Positions 26,001-34,551 of a stretch of DNA of 64,000 bases are shown in pieces (within the stretch, counting starts at the first letter, position 1; every line of letters starts with the position of its first letter). A program made the translations under genes and the position numbers. The DNA is taken from NCBI GenBank assembly GCA_002309635.1, contig DBXO01000011.1, positions 1 to 64,000 of the forward strand, in the 5' to 3' direction. This stretch comes from Ruminococcus flavefaciens (lineage in GTDB: Bacteria > Bacillota > Clostridia > Oscillospirales > Ruminococcaceae). A model generated the notes under the pieces. The model ran no database searches. It saw only the letters and a program-made list of their open reading frames with translations, and was not told the DNA's origin.

Positions 26001-27270
26001 AATACTTATCCCCCAAGTCTATTTGAATATCCCAATGATTATTAATAATCTGAGGTGAATGAGTTGCAACTATTATTTGAATATTATTATCTTCAGCAAC
26101 TTTTAATAAATCATCCATAAACTTTTTTTGCCAAGAAATATGCAGAGATATCTCTGGTTCGTCAATTAGAAGTAACAATTCAGACTTAGTATTGAAAATA
26201 AGATCATAAAAAAGAACGATTTCTTGTTTTTCACCTGAAGACAATTGTGAAAGTTTTAGCTTACGGTTACTGTTATCGACATCAACCACTTCAAATCCAT
26301 TTTGACGAGAAATCTGTATCTCTTTAAATGACAATCGTTGATTTATTATTTGTGTAAAAATGTCAAGCTTTTTTATTAATCCTTCAAATACAGCATACTT
26401 TTCTGAAAAATCGTCAAAGTAAATTTTTAAAGCTTCAGAAAACTTATCATTATAACTTGTTTGCTCTATAATTTTCATGTCGACCAAACCATATTTTATC
26501 AAATTGTTGAATTTAACATTTGTTTCTTCAAGTTTCTTTTTAAAATCTCTTTCATTTGATATTCCCTCTTTTGCTGCAAAAAGTCTTTTAGGGTATGAAC
26601 CATCTAAAGAATTAGCAACCTTCGAGTATTCAGAATACACAAGATTAATTTCTTCTTTTAATTGATTGGGTAATTCTGATATAACATCTATAACTTTTTC
26701 TTCGTCACGTCTTATATTTTCTCTCTTAATTAATCTTTGTTCCGAAATAAAACGGACTTCTCCACACCACGCTTTAACCTTTTTTAATGAATCTATTAAT
26801 TGCTCATAGATATCCGTTTTTTCCATCATTAAATATTTGAAAGAATTATCATCATTAGATATAATGTAATCTAATAATTCATCATTTGGTATTTTGTTTC
26901 CGTTTCTGCGATCTATATAGAATTCTTTTGATTGTTTTGAAATAAACCTTGTATATCTTCTATAATCATCAAGAATCGACTCATCATTTATCAATTCATC
27001 ATAGTTTAAAATAATTCCGTCATAAGAAATACTATTATTCTTCTTTAATACATTAAAAAACTCTCCATTATCAAACTCAATTATAATTTCATTAAAGTCT
27101 ATTTGATAAAAATAATAAAAATTCATGCTACTAAGTGCATCAATCACTTTTAATATTGTAGACTTTCCAAAGCCGTTAGGTCCGGTAATAATAGTTACTC
27201 CTCCGTCTTTGGTATTAATTTCATAATAAAACCTTCCAAAGAGATTGTTCATAGTTATTTTTTTTATCAT
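25972..27270 (-). CDS. ABC/SMC-like AAA ATPase (AriA-like)
   Basis: A 432-residue ATPase of the AAA_15/AAA_21 type: Walker A GPNGFGKST (30-38), a central helical region, signature LSSGEKQE, Walker B LLLLIDEPEISLH and the ATHSPQII switch. With the downstream DUF4435 gene it has the architecture of the two-gene PARIS system (AriA sensor ATPase plus AriB effector), which responds to phage anti-restriction proteins. The same element family here carries an ArdA-like gene, which makes trigger specificity worth noting. ACGGAGG precedes the ATG. Confidence 0.7.
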   Translation of the reverse strand: MIKKITMNNLFGRFYYEINTKDGGVTIITGPNGFGKSTILKVIDALSSMNFYYFYQIDFNEIIIEFDNGEFFNVLKKNNSISYDGIILNYDELINDESILDDYRRYTRFISKQSKEFYIDRRNGNKIPNDELLDYIISNDDNSFKYLMMEKTDIYEQLIDSLKKVKAWCGEVRFISEQRLIKRENIRRDEEKVIDVISELPNQLKEEINLVYSEYSKVANSLDGSYPKRLFAAKEGISNERDFKKKLEETNVKFNNLIKYGLVDMKIIEQTSYNDKFSEALKIYFDDFSEKYAVFEGLIKKLDIFTQIINQRLSFKEIQISRQNGFEVVDVDNSNRKLKLSQLSSGEKQEIVLFYDLIFNTKSELLLLIDEPEISLHISWQKKFMDDLLKVAEDNNIQIIVATHSPQIINNHWDIQIDLGDKYYEQLNKKLS

Positions 27271-27355
27271 TTTAGCCTCCGTTAATTCACAATAGTGTTA
27301 ATTTACTAATTTGAATATATTGCTTTTCTATCAAAGCATTTATATACCTTTCGAT

Positions 27356-27460
27356 ATGGATAAACGTCAAGCGATGTACCCAAAAGCTTGTTCAGAACTA
27401 AAAAAATTTATGAAAGTAATTAAACGCTATGAACGCAAAAAATGGTTCAATGAAGAATAA
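27356..27460 (+). other. Short open frame, possible gene remnant
   Basis: A 34-codon frame (starts MDKRQAMYP, ends KWFNEE) in the gap 27271-27516. It has no ribosome site and is rich in Lys, like a protein tail. It may be the 3' remnant of a displaced gene, but coding is not supported beyond codon composition. Confidence 0.2.
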
Positions 27461-27516
27461 ACTCTCTCTAACAATCACCCTCTCAAAACTATCCTGCTAC
27501 TCTTGTAGGAAACAAC

Positions 27517-29079
27517 TTATTTCTCTATTTTTTCGATTATACAAGAATGTTTTTTAGTTTCAGTATCATAGTTTATTCCCACAAGAAGAATATCTCCTGC
27601 ATATTCGGAGATTTTATCTGTGTATTGCTTGCGCTTGATCTGTTCAATGGCTGTATCAGCGGATTTATCCCATTTAAGCTCTATGACCATAGCAAGCTTA
27701 TCAGAAGTCTTTCGCGGTATAAAAACGAGATCTGCAAAGCCTTTCCCTGTCGCAAGCTCTCTGTGGATTATATATTCTTTCCTTGCTGAATAGTAGGCAA
27801 GCGAGATCACGCAGCTCAATGATGTTTCATTGTTATATCCTATGATAGAAGCATTCTCGTCGTGAGCCTTTTCAACCATCCGAGCAACATTTTCCTCATC
27901 ACCGTTGATCGTCGCTTCTATCAGTTCATCGGAGGAACGTATCGCATTCATGACAGTTTCCCAACCGCCGTCCTCGATAGAATTAATAAACTCCTGCTGT
28001 ACTTCGCTGTTTGGTATCCATACCTTTCCGTCATTATAGGTTAGGTATCCAAGGTGAATAAGTAATGTGAGTACATCATCTGCGCTATTAAAGGTACTCA
28101 TGTCGTTCTGAAACTTTCCAGTGTTTACGCTGACTTTTTCTCCTGCTATCATATCGACAACCTTTTCGCGAAGTCCGTCAAAATTCATCTGGATATATAC
28201 CTTTAGTGCTTCATAGGTTTCGGTTGATGTCCAGTAGCTGTCAAAATCGTGTCCTGTCATAGACATCACAACAGAACGCGGATTATATATTGAAACGCCC
28301 TTTAAATCATATCCATCGTACCAACGCTTGGTTTCCTCAAACGGCATATCGTATTTTTCACAAAGCTCCTGAACCTCTGCTTCGGTAAATCCAGTGAACT
28401 CTGCGTATTCACGAGTATTTGTCATTGCTATCTCAGTGAACATATTGAGTGCTGAGTGCTTGCCATATTTTTTTATCGGCAGTATTCCAGTCATATATGC
28501 AAGAGCAACATAGCTTTGATCTTTCAGTGTATCCCTTAAAAAATCAAGATACTTCTCCTGAGATTCCTTATCATTTTTCAGTTCTCTGAATACGCAGTCC
28601 CATTCATCTATTATGAATATAAATGGTATCTTGTACTGCACAAAAGCTTTATTCAAAACATTAAGCAGTGTCTTTCTTCTTGGCATATTCAAATCAGGAT
28701 ACTGTTCAATGACCTCGTCGATAATATCATCGCATATGAAATGTATCATTTCATTAATATTCTTTGATTCGCCAAGAAAATTCACCATATTGATATGAAT
28801 AACATTATATTTATTCAAATGCTTTTCAAAGGTTGGAGCGGACGATATTTTATATTTACTGAACATTTCTTTAGAGTCACAACCTCTGCTATAATAAGCA
28901 GCAAGCATATTCGCAGCCATTGATTTTCCAAAACGTCTTGGTCGACTTACACTGATAAACTGCTGTTCGGTATTGATAACTCTATTAGTATGCTTTATAA
29001 GTTCTGTTTTATCTACATATATCTCGGAATTGAGAGATTTTTTAAAGTCTGTATTATCAGGATTAAGGTATATTCCCAT
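27517..29079 (-). CDS. AAA-ATPase-like / PD-(D/E)XK nuclease family protein
   Basis: A 520-residue protein of the AAA-ATPase_like/PDDEXK_9 family. The N-terminal YVDKTELIKH precedes a P-loop variant (VSRPRRFGKSM), and FIFIIDEWDCVF is the Walker B. The C-terminal part has a restriction-endonuclease-like core: AYYSARKEYIIHRELATGKGFADLVFIPR followed by MVIELKWDKS (D...ExK). Such proteins are abundant in gut Bacteroidetes and Firmicutes and are often linked to mobile DNA or defence, but their function is not established. GGAGG precedes the ATG. Confidence 0.8.
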   Translation of the reverse strand: MGIYLNPDNTDFKKSLNSEIYVDKTELIKHTNRVINTEQQFISVSRPRRFGKSMAANMLAAYYSRGCDSKEMFSKYKISSAPTFEKHLNKYNVIHINMVNFLGESKNINEMIHFICDDIIDEVIEQYPDLNMPRRKTLLNVLNKAFVQYKIPFIFIIDEWDCVFRELKNDKESQEKYLDFLRDTLKDQSYVALAYMTGILPIKKYGKHSALNMFTEIAMTNTREYAEFTGFTEAEVQELCEKYDMPFEETKRWYDGYDLKGVSIYNPRSVVMSMTGHDFDSYWTSTETYEALKVYIQMNFDGLREKVVDMIAGEKVSVNTGKFQNDMSTFNSADDVLTLLIHLGYLTYNDGKVWIPNSEVQQEFINSIEDGGWETVMNAIRSSDELIEATINGDEENVARMVEKAHDENASIIGYNNETSLSCVISLAYYSARKEYIIHRELATGKGFADLVFIPRKTSDKLAMVIELKWDKSADTAIEQIKRKQYTDKISEYAGDILLVGINYDTETKKHSCIIEKIEK

Positions 29080-29246
29080 TGCCGTTCCTCCTTTGCACTT
29101 ATATTACCTCTATTATACTCTATATCGCTAAAAAAATCAACTGTTTTTAGAAAAATAGGCGTTTGCACTGCCTTTAGATCTGCTATGCCCCACACTGCCG
29201 CACAAACCGCTTTTATTGGCTTCTTCTCTTGCCGGTGGTATCCCCC

Positions 29247-29276
29247 CTATTTTATGGCTTTATACCCATAAAATAG
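29247..29276. repeat. 11-bp inverted repeat
   Basis: CTATTTTATGG (29247-29257) and CCATAAAATAG (29266-29276) form a perfect stem in the 281-base gap between the AAA-ATPase and recombinase genes. It has no T-run. Confidence 0.45.
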
Positions 29277-29312
29277 CTGCTCTTGTGTGATTTTGGCGTT
29301 CTCCGTTATATG

Positions 29313-29337
29313 AAAATACCGCCTGCATAGCAAGCGG
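29313..29337 (-). terminator. Terminator of the recombinase operon
   Basis: On the minus strand CCGCTTGCT and AGCAGGCGG-type arms form an 8-9 bp stem with one mismatch, followed by TATTTT, 24 bases after the recombinase stop. Confidence 0.5.
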
Positions 29338-29360
29338 CAATAAGCATAAACAAATTAAAT

Positions 29361-30971
29361 TCAAGTATATAATTCAACCTTTATCTCATATCCGCCCTTA
29401 AAAGTGACGGTTATTTCTTCTTTGTTGAGTATTTTAACACATTCAACAACTTTTCGTACCAATACATCATCGTATTGTTGAAGTTCAAAACTGCTGTTGT
29501 CAATATCAGCTTTTATCGTAGCTGCAAGCTCATTTGATTCTGTATTTGCCTGAGCTTTTAGCGAAATGAGCTTCTGACTCAGCCTTTCTTCTTCGCTATA
29601 TAGCCTTGCAAACTCATCATCGAGTGAATCGGGAGCACAAGCTCCTGTTGCTATAAGATTCACAAAGTCGTTACGAGCTTGGTCTATATCCTTGAGTCGC
29701 TGCTCAATTTGCTTTATTTCATTATCGTTTGATCCTGAAAGGACAGCATCAGCTGCTGATTTCAATATATTGGCAACATCATCGCTGCAGTTATAAAACT
29801 CATTTATAACTCTCACAATAGCATTATGAAGCGATTCTTCATCAATAGTAGGGGACTTACAGTATTTCGGACCGTGTTCCAAGCGATTAATGCACCTCCA
29901 TACCGTTCTGTTCCTGTTATGTGAAGTCCAACGGCAACGCCTACAAGCTGTACCGCACTCGCCGCATATAAGAAGCTCAGTCAGGGCGTATTTACTGTTA
30001 TACCGTCCTTGCTCCGTAATAGTATTTGTACAAACGCTTCTTTTGGCATTACGGCGAGCGATCTCCTGCTGAACTCGATTAAAAGTATTCTTATCAATAA
30101 TCGCAGGGTGACAGTCGCTTACATAGTACATTGGACGTTCACCATTATTTTTGACCGCCTTATGTGATATGCAGTCAATAGTATATGTCTTTTGCAGTAG
30201 GCAGTCTCCGATATATTTCTCGTTCTGAAGTATCCTTTTTATAAGCATCGCACTCCATTTGCCACTTTTAGAGCGCGTCGGATACTTTTTATTATTTAGC
30301 TCCTGTGCAATTGTATGTGTCGATCCGCCGTCGATGTATAGTTTGAAAATAAGCTGTATTACCTCAGCTTCTTCTGGTATAATAACAGGCTTTCCGTCAT
30401 CTCCCTTTTTATAGCCGAGAAGATACTTGTAGTTATATCGAACTTTTCCCTCTTTGAAAGCCATTTGATTACCAAGAGTGATATTCTTGCTTATAGACTC
30501 GCTTTCTGCCTGCGCGAAGCTGCTGTACAACGATAATATGAATTCGCTTTGTGCTGTCAGCGTATTTATATTCTCTTTCTCGAATATAACGCCTATGCCG
30601 AGACTTTTCAGAAGTCTTATATGATCAAGGCAATCAACAGTATTTCTTGCAAAACGGCTTGTTGATTTACATAAAACAAGGTCTATCTTCTTCTTTTTGC
30701 ACATTCTTATCATTCGGTTGAACTCTGTCCTGTTCTTCGTCTGAGTTCCGCTGATGCCCTCATCCGCAAATATTCCCGCGAGTGTCCACTCAGGATTAGA
30801 GTTGATGTAATTGGTATAGTATTCTATTTGTACCTGATAACTGTTCTGCTGTTCTTCCTGCTCGGTACTTACACGGCAATAGGCAGCAACATTAAGCCGC
30901 TTGTACTGAAGCTTCCCATCAACTACTTGTTGCTTGGCAGGAATTATCCTTACATTTGCTGCCGCTTCCAT
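29361..30971 (-). CDS. Large serine recombinase
   Basis: About 536 residues. The N-terminal resolvase domain has the catalytic Ser in AAYCRVST, followed by GISGTQTKNRTEF, STSRFARNT and FEKENI, as in TnpX/TndX-type integrases. A recombinase domain (GYKKGDDGKPVI, then NNKKYPTRSKSGKWSA), a zinc ribbon (CGECGTACRRC) and a C-terminal coiled coil follow. It integrates or excises a mobile element through short att sites. The start at 30971 has AAAGGAG 8 bases upstream; ATG codons at 30995 and 30977 are less well placed. It overlaps the upstream accessory recombinase gene, so the two act together. Confidence 0.88.
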   Translation of the reverse strand: MEAAANVRIIPAKQQVVDGKLQYKRLNVAAYCRVSTEQEEQQNSYQVQIEYYTNYINSNPEWTLAGIFADEGISGTQTKNRTEFNRMIRMCKKKKIDLVLCKSTSRFARNTVDCLDHIRLLKSLGIGVIFEKENINTLTAQSEFILSLYSSFAQAESESISKNITLGNQMAFKEGKVRYNYKYLLGYKKGDDGKPVIIPEEAEVIQLIFKLYIDGGSTHTIAQELNNKKYPTRSKSGKWSAMLIKRILQNEKYIGDCLLQKTYTIDCISHKAVKNNGERPMYYVSDCHPAIIDKNTFNRVQQEIARRNAKRSVCTNTITEQGRYNSKYALTELLICGECGTACRRCRWTSHNRNRTVWRCINRLEHGPKYCKSPTIDEESLHNAIVRVINEFYNCSDDVANILKSAADAVLSGSNDNEIKQIEQRLKDIDQARNDFVNLIATGACAPDSLDDEFARLYSEEERLSQKLISLKAQANTESNELAATIKADIDNSSFELQQYDDVLVRKVVECVKILNKEEITVTFKGGYEIKVELYT

Positions 30972-31824
30972 TGTCATCGCTCCTTTCCGTTTCATTTTTG
31001 ATAATAACGCCGTTAATAAACTCGGCTTCTATAACGCAAAAATGGCTCACCGTTATACGCTTTACGCAGGATTTCAGCAAGCCAATGTCAAGATTATTAA
31101 GTTGATCCCTGTTATCAATCAGAGACTTCAAAAGTTCTGTTTTCTGATTAACATCACTGTACGTGCAGTGCTTGTATTTCAGTTCTGCAAGTCTGAGAAT
31201 ATCGTTTCTTATTTCCTCAGCAGTTTTAGTGCCATTATCAATGGCACGATCAATTTCAGATTGTTTGCAGCGAATTTCAGAAATCGGAATATACTCGCTT
31301 ACTGTTGCTTCTGCTTCAATAAGCACATGATTTGCAATTACAGTATTCAGAATATCCAGTATCGCACCTATCAGCAGTTCATCTGTCATTTTGAATAAGA
31401 ATGGACGGCATTCATGATTTCGGCAGTCCCATAATTCAGCTTTTGTTCGGAACAGCCGCTTACCGCACTCTTTGCATACTGTAAGGTTGCGGACTTCCTG
31501 CAACTCGTCAGGAATTATGCAAAGGGAAGTAGCTTTTGCACTCTTGTGCTCATTTACTTTCCTGAATACATCTTCACTTATAAGTTGTGGGTAAACATCC
31601 GTACCGAGATATTTTTCGTTCTCAAGCACTCGCTTTACCATATTCTTGTTCCATATCTTATCCTCGCTATATGGGACTTTCATATTGATCGCGATACTTT
31701 CAAGACTCTTTCCCACCATATACTCGCTGAAAATAGTCAGCACAGCAAGCACCTCCGCAGGGTTAGTGGTTATTATACCGTTCTGCATCATGTAACCGAA
31801 TGGTATTCTTCTGTTTTTACTCAT
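30919..31824 (-). CDS. Recombinase-like protein lacking the catalytic domain
   Basis: About 301 residues from the ATG at 31824 (GGAGGT upstream). It starts directly with the recombinase domain (IPFGYMMQNG, NKNMVKRVLENEKYLGTDVYPQLIS), then a zinc ribbon (CKECGKRLF and a second Cys pair) and helices. The resolvase domain with catalytic serine is absent, so it cannot cut DNA itself. Such truncated partners accompany catalytic serine recombinases in some Clostridial elements and may act as DNA-binding or directionality factors (inference). Its end overlaps the start of the catalytic gene. Confidence 0.8.
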   Translation of the reverse strand: MSKNRRIPFGYMMQNGIITTNPAEVLAVLTIFSEYMVGKSLESIAINMKVPYSEDKIWNKNMVKRVLENEKYLGTDVYPQLISEDVFRKVNEHKSAKATSLCIIPDELQEVRNLTVCKECGKRLFRTKAELWDCRNHECRPFLFKMTDELLIGAILDILNTVIANHVLIEAEATVSEYIPISEIRCKQSEIDRAIDNGTKTAEEIRNDILRLAELKYKHCTYSDVNQKTELLKSLIDNRDQLNNLDIGLLKSCVKRITVSHFCVIEAEFINGVIIKNETERSDDNGSGSKCKDNSCQATSS

Positions 31825-31892
31825 CTTCTGCACCTCCTTTCCGACACCACTATACCACAAAGGAGGCGTTTTTTCTATTCACCACAACCGAC

Positions 31893-31924
31893 AAAAATGC
31901 TCCCTGTGTTTTGGTCAGGAAGCA
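31893..31924 (-). terminator. Terminator of the AbiH-GNAT-ASCH operon
   Basis: TGCTCCCTG and CAGGAAGCA (one mismatch) with a T5 run on the minus strand, 48 bases after the ASCH stop. Its sequence is closely related to the terminator at 34.5 kb. Confidence 0.75.
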
Positions 31925-31972
31925 CTATGTAATCTGGTTACTTATCAGCCATAATTGAAGTACAGCTTTATT

Positions 31973-32347
31973 TTAATTGTCTATGTAAACAAACGACTGC
32001 GGAGCTGCTTTTACTCCAAAATCCTGTAACTTTTTTGACTGTGAATACTTTTTCACTTTTCCAAGACAGTAAGCAAATGCTGTTTCACGATTATGAAAAT
32101 ATGAGTCAAAAAATCTCTTTTTTATACCTGCATTTTTTGAAGTTTTTTTCCAAACATCATTAGGAGTTCCCTGAATAAGATCAGTAACTTCGACTTCGGC
32201 AACTACTTTCATTTCAGGAGCAGTAGAATAAATAATTATACTTTCAATCTTTCGTTTACATTTTATTTTTCTGAATTCATATTTTTTAGTACCAGCAAGA
32301 ATATTGCTGACATGTTCAGGATTGATGGACATCAAAACCTTACACAC
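31973..32347 (-). CDS. ASCH-domain protein
   Basis: A 124-residue PUA-like ASCH domain: LMSINPEHVSNILAGTKKYEFRK is the canonical opening, with VVAEVEVTDLI as the middle strand. ASCH proteins bind RNA or nucleosides, and some (YqfB) hydrolyse N4-acetylcytidine. It is the last gene after AbiH and a GNAT-like protein in one operon. The pairing of an acetyltransferase with a possible acetyl-nucleoside hydrolase is suggestive of a modification/reversal or toxin/antidote pair (inference). Confidence 0.8.
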   Translation of the reverse strand: MCKVLMSINPEHVSNILAGTKKYEFRKIKCKRKIESIIIYSTAPEMKVVAEVEVTDLIQGTPNDVWKKTSKNAGIKKRFFDSYFHNRETAFAYCLGKVKKYSQSKKLQDFGVKAAPQSFVYIDN

Positions 32348-32380
32348 AATACCGCCTCCAATTATATATTAGTTTCTATT

Positions 32381-33448
32381 TTATTTAATCAGTTTGTTTT
32401 CATCTTGTTTTGCTAGTGATAGAATTGCCCTGAAATCATTCATCGAGTATATTGCTTGATAAGGATGTATATTTTCCCATATTCCACAACTATTAAGTGT
32501 ATAATGATTTACATTACAGCCCTCACCAAATGCATGATTATAGACCAATTCCAAAACAAAAACATTCTTTTGTTTTTCATAAAACTCTTTTATTTTATTA
32601 TATGTAAATACAGATTTGTTACCTACTAGTTTAACATACTCATCGAATGATTTAATATAATCCCAGTTTTGCTTTATTATTTCAAAACGCACTATTGTTC
32701 CGTATGAAGTGACAACAGATTTGAAGGTTTTTTGCTCTTCGCTTATTCGATAAATCATTATTGGCATACCCGGAGAATATGCAGGGATACTGTATGAGAA
32801 ACCGATATATGTTTTTGTCATCCCATTAGCAGCAGCGAATTCTTCAGTATCCTGTTTTGTGTTCTTCAACTCTGAATATGGAAATATTTTATCATGCCAT
32901 TCCGCTTCAATTGGAAGCATTGCAAAAGCTCTTGTTTCTTTATTGATAAAAGGGAAGGAAGTGTATGGAGTCATAAAATTGATTGCATTCTTGCTTCTAA
33001 TATAAACGCCTTCGTTTCTCGAATTATATCCTGCGAGTTCAAAGCCAAACTTTTGAAGCATTTCAATCAATTTTCTATGCTTATCAAAAACTGTAACATA
33101 TATTTCCTCATCATCAGATTCGAGCCAGTTCCACAAAGCAATTCCGATAGCTCCTTCTCCTAATCTATTACCTTCAACTCGATCAGAGAGCTTTAACGTG
33201 CTTATTTTAAGTCTGCTGCACTTTGGGAGTATTTGATTAGCCAGAGGAATTTCTTCGCACTCCCCAACTTTAAGCATAACAAATGCTCCGATACCATTAT
33301 CATCTATGTATGCAAAGGCTTGTTTGCCCTCATTAGCCTTTTTGTTATACCATTCTTCAAATTCGGGATAATCCTCTTTTAAAGAATTAAAAAAGCTATC
33401 ATTAATATCGAGCTCAGATAATTTCTTCCATTTATATGCTCCAGCCAT
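32381..33448 (-). CDS. GNAT-like N-acetyltransferase with C-terminal extension
   Basis: About 355 residues from the ATG at 33448, chosen because AAGGGGG is 7 bases upstream; a GTG at 33454 is in frame. The first 155 residues or so look like a GNAT fold (FAYIDDNGIGAFVMLKV, LKLSDRVEGNRLGEGAIGIAL, then LIEMLQKFGFELAG), in which the RxxxG acetyl-CoA loop is only loosely kept. The remaining 200 residues have no recognised domain (AYSPGMPIMIYRISEEQ, SYGTIVRFEII). It lies between AbiH and ASCH in a three-gene operon. Confidence 0.65.
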   Translation of the reverse strand: MAGAYKWKKLSELDINDSFFNSLKEDYPEFEEWYNKKANEGKQAFAYIDDNGIGAFVMLKVGECEEIPLANQILPKCSRLKISTLKLSDRVEGNRLGEGAIGIALWNWLESDDEEIYVTVFDKHRKLIEMLQKFGFELAGYNSRNEGVYIRSKNAINFMTPYTSFPFINKETRAFAMLPIEAEWHDKIFPYSELKNTKQDTEEFAAANGMTKTYIGFSYSIPAYSPGMPIMIYRISEEQKTFKSVVTSYGTIVRFEIIKQNWDYIKSFDEYVKLVGNKSVFTYNKIKEFYEKQKNVFVLELVYNHAFGEGCNVNHYTLNSCGIWENIHPYQAIYSMNDFRAILSLAKQDENKLIK

Positions 33449-33465
33449 AAACACGCCCCCTTAGT

Positions 33466-34383
33466 TTAGATTAATAGATCATTTAGTGAATAAAAAACGA
33501 TTTTATTTGAAAAAGAATATATCTTCAAATCGTCTATACTTGGTTTACCATCAAACTGTGAAATGAACCATGTTCTAGGATTGGTTATGCTATCTATAAT
33601 TTCCATATAGTCGCCATCTACATCAGACATGGAATGTCCCATGACACAAATTTGATCAACTTTATCAGGAATACTCTTCAAGAAATCTTCTAATCGCTTA
33701 AGTTGCAGCTCTTTCTTTAAGCCATCGTAAAATTCGGCGATACTTTCTCTTTGAGTGTCAATATAGTAATCTCGACCATCATCCGATGGATCAAAATTGT
33801 GATCTCGATACTTATTAGAATTATTGCCATCTTTATACCCGAACAACAGCTCCTCGCCCGATGCGTAATATCCATGAATATGAAATATTGGAATATTCTT
33901 CGGATCATACAGTTTTTCAATCGTAGAAGTATAATTGAAGTTAATAATGGCTGCTACATTTTGAAATACATTATATATTCGTGTATTAGATTTATCAATA
34001 TCCTTATTCGCTGTTTCAACCATCTCACGTAAGCTTCCGAATATAGCCTGCCTTAAACTCTTTAAATGTTCATTAACATTCCAAATTGTATCATCTCTAT
34101 CGGATTCATGGTCGGACAGATAATCGGGGAAGGTGACAATTTGCTCTTCTATTTCATCCAAATTAAGCTCACTGAAAGATTTCTCATATTCTCCCCAGTT
34201 GATGCCGTAACTCTCAAACAAATCATAAGCATTATCAAAACTGCCATATATTCTCTTTTTTGAAAGGAGTTTATAATAATCGGATGTGCCTGTATGCAGA
34301 TTATGATGCATATCAAAGCCATTTCCTATTATGTATAGGGTATTGTGATTTATAAATGCATCATTCATATCTACAGATTTCAT
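33466..34383 (-). CDS. AbiH-family abortive infection protein
   Basis: A 305-residue protein starting LYIIGNGFDMHHNLHTGTSDYY, the AbiH hallmark, with NFNYTSTIEKLY and HIHGYYASGEELLFGYKD in the middle, as in AbiH and related SIR2-like folds. AbiH-type proteins give phage resistance by abortive infection; the mechanism is not settled. It is the first gene of the AbiH-GNAT-ASCH operon, with a promoter at 34462-34490. Confidence 0.85.
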   Translation of the reverse strand: MKSVDMNDAFINHNTLYIIGNGFDMHHNLHTGTSDYYKLLSKKRIYGSFDNAYDLFESYGINWGEYEKSFSELNLDEIEEQIVTFPDYLSDHESDRDDTIWNVNEHLKSLRQAIFGSLREMVETANKDIDKSNTRIYNVFQNVAAIINFNYTSTIEKLYDPKNIPIFHIHGYYASGEELLFGYKDGNNSNKYRDHNFDPSDDGRDYYIDTQRESIAEFYDGLKKELQLKRLEDFLKSIPDKVDQICVMGHSMSDVDGDYMEIIDSITNPRTWFISQFDGKPSIDDLKIYSFSNKIVFYSLNDLLI

Positions 34384-34461
34384 TTTCAGCCATCCTTCCT
34401 GTCAGTTTATATATATAACATACTAATTCAGAAAGCTGTATTACAGCTGGATCTTACTATA

Positions 34462-34490
34462 ATTATACATTATTACGAGCAGAATTTCAA
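34462..34490 (-). promoter_or_regulatory. Promoter of the AbiH-GNAT-ASCH operon
   Basis: Minus strand: TTGAAA (34490-34485), 17 bp, TATAAT (34467-34462). Confidence 0.65.
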
Positions 34491-34502
34491 TAGTTTGACA
34501 AT

Positions 34503-34534
34503 AAAAATGCTCCCTGTTTTTGAGCAAGGAGCAT
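34503..34534 (-). terminator. Terminator of the YobI-like gene
   Basis: ATGCTCCTTG and CAGGGAGCAT form the stem, with T5 following on the minus strand, 18 bases after the stop codon. Confidence 0.8.
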
Positions 34535-34551
34535 GATTTGTTATTTTTTGC

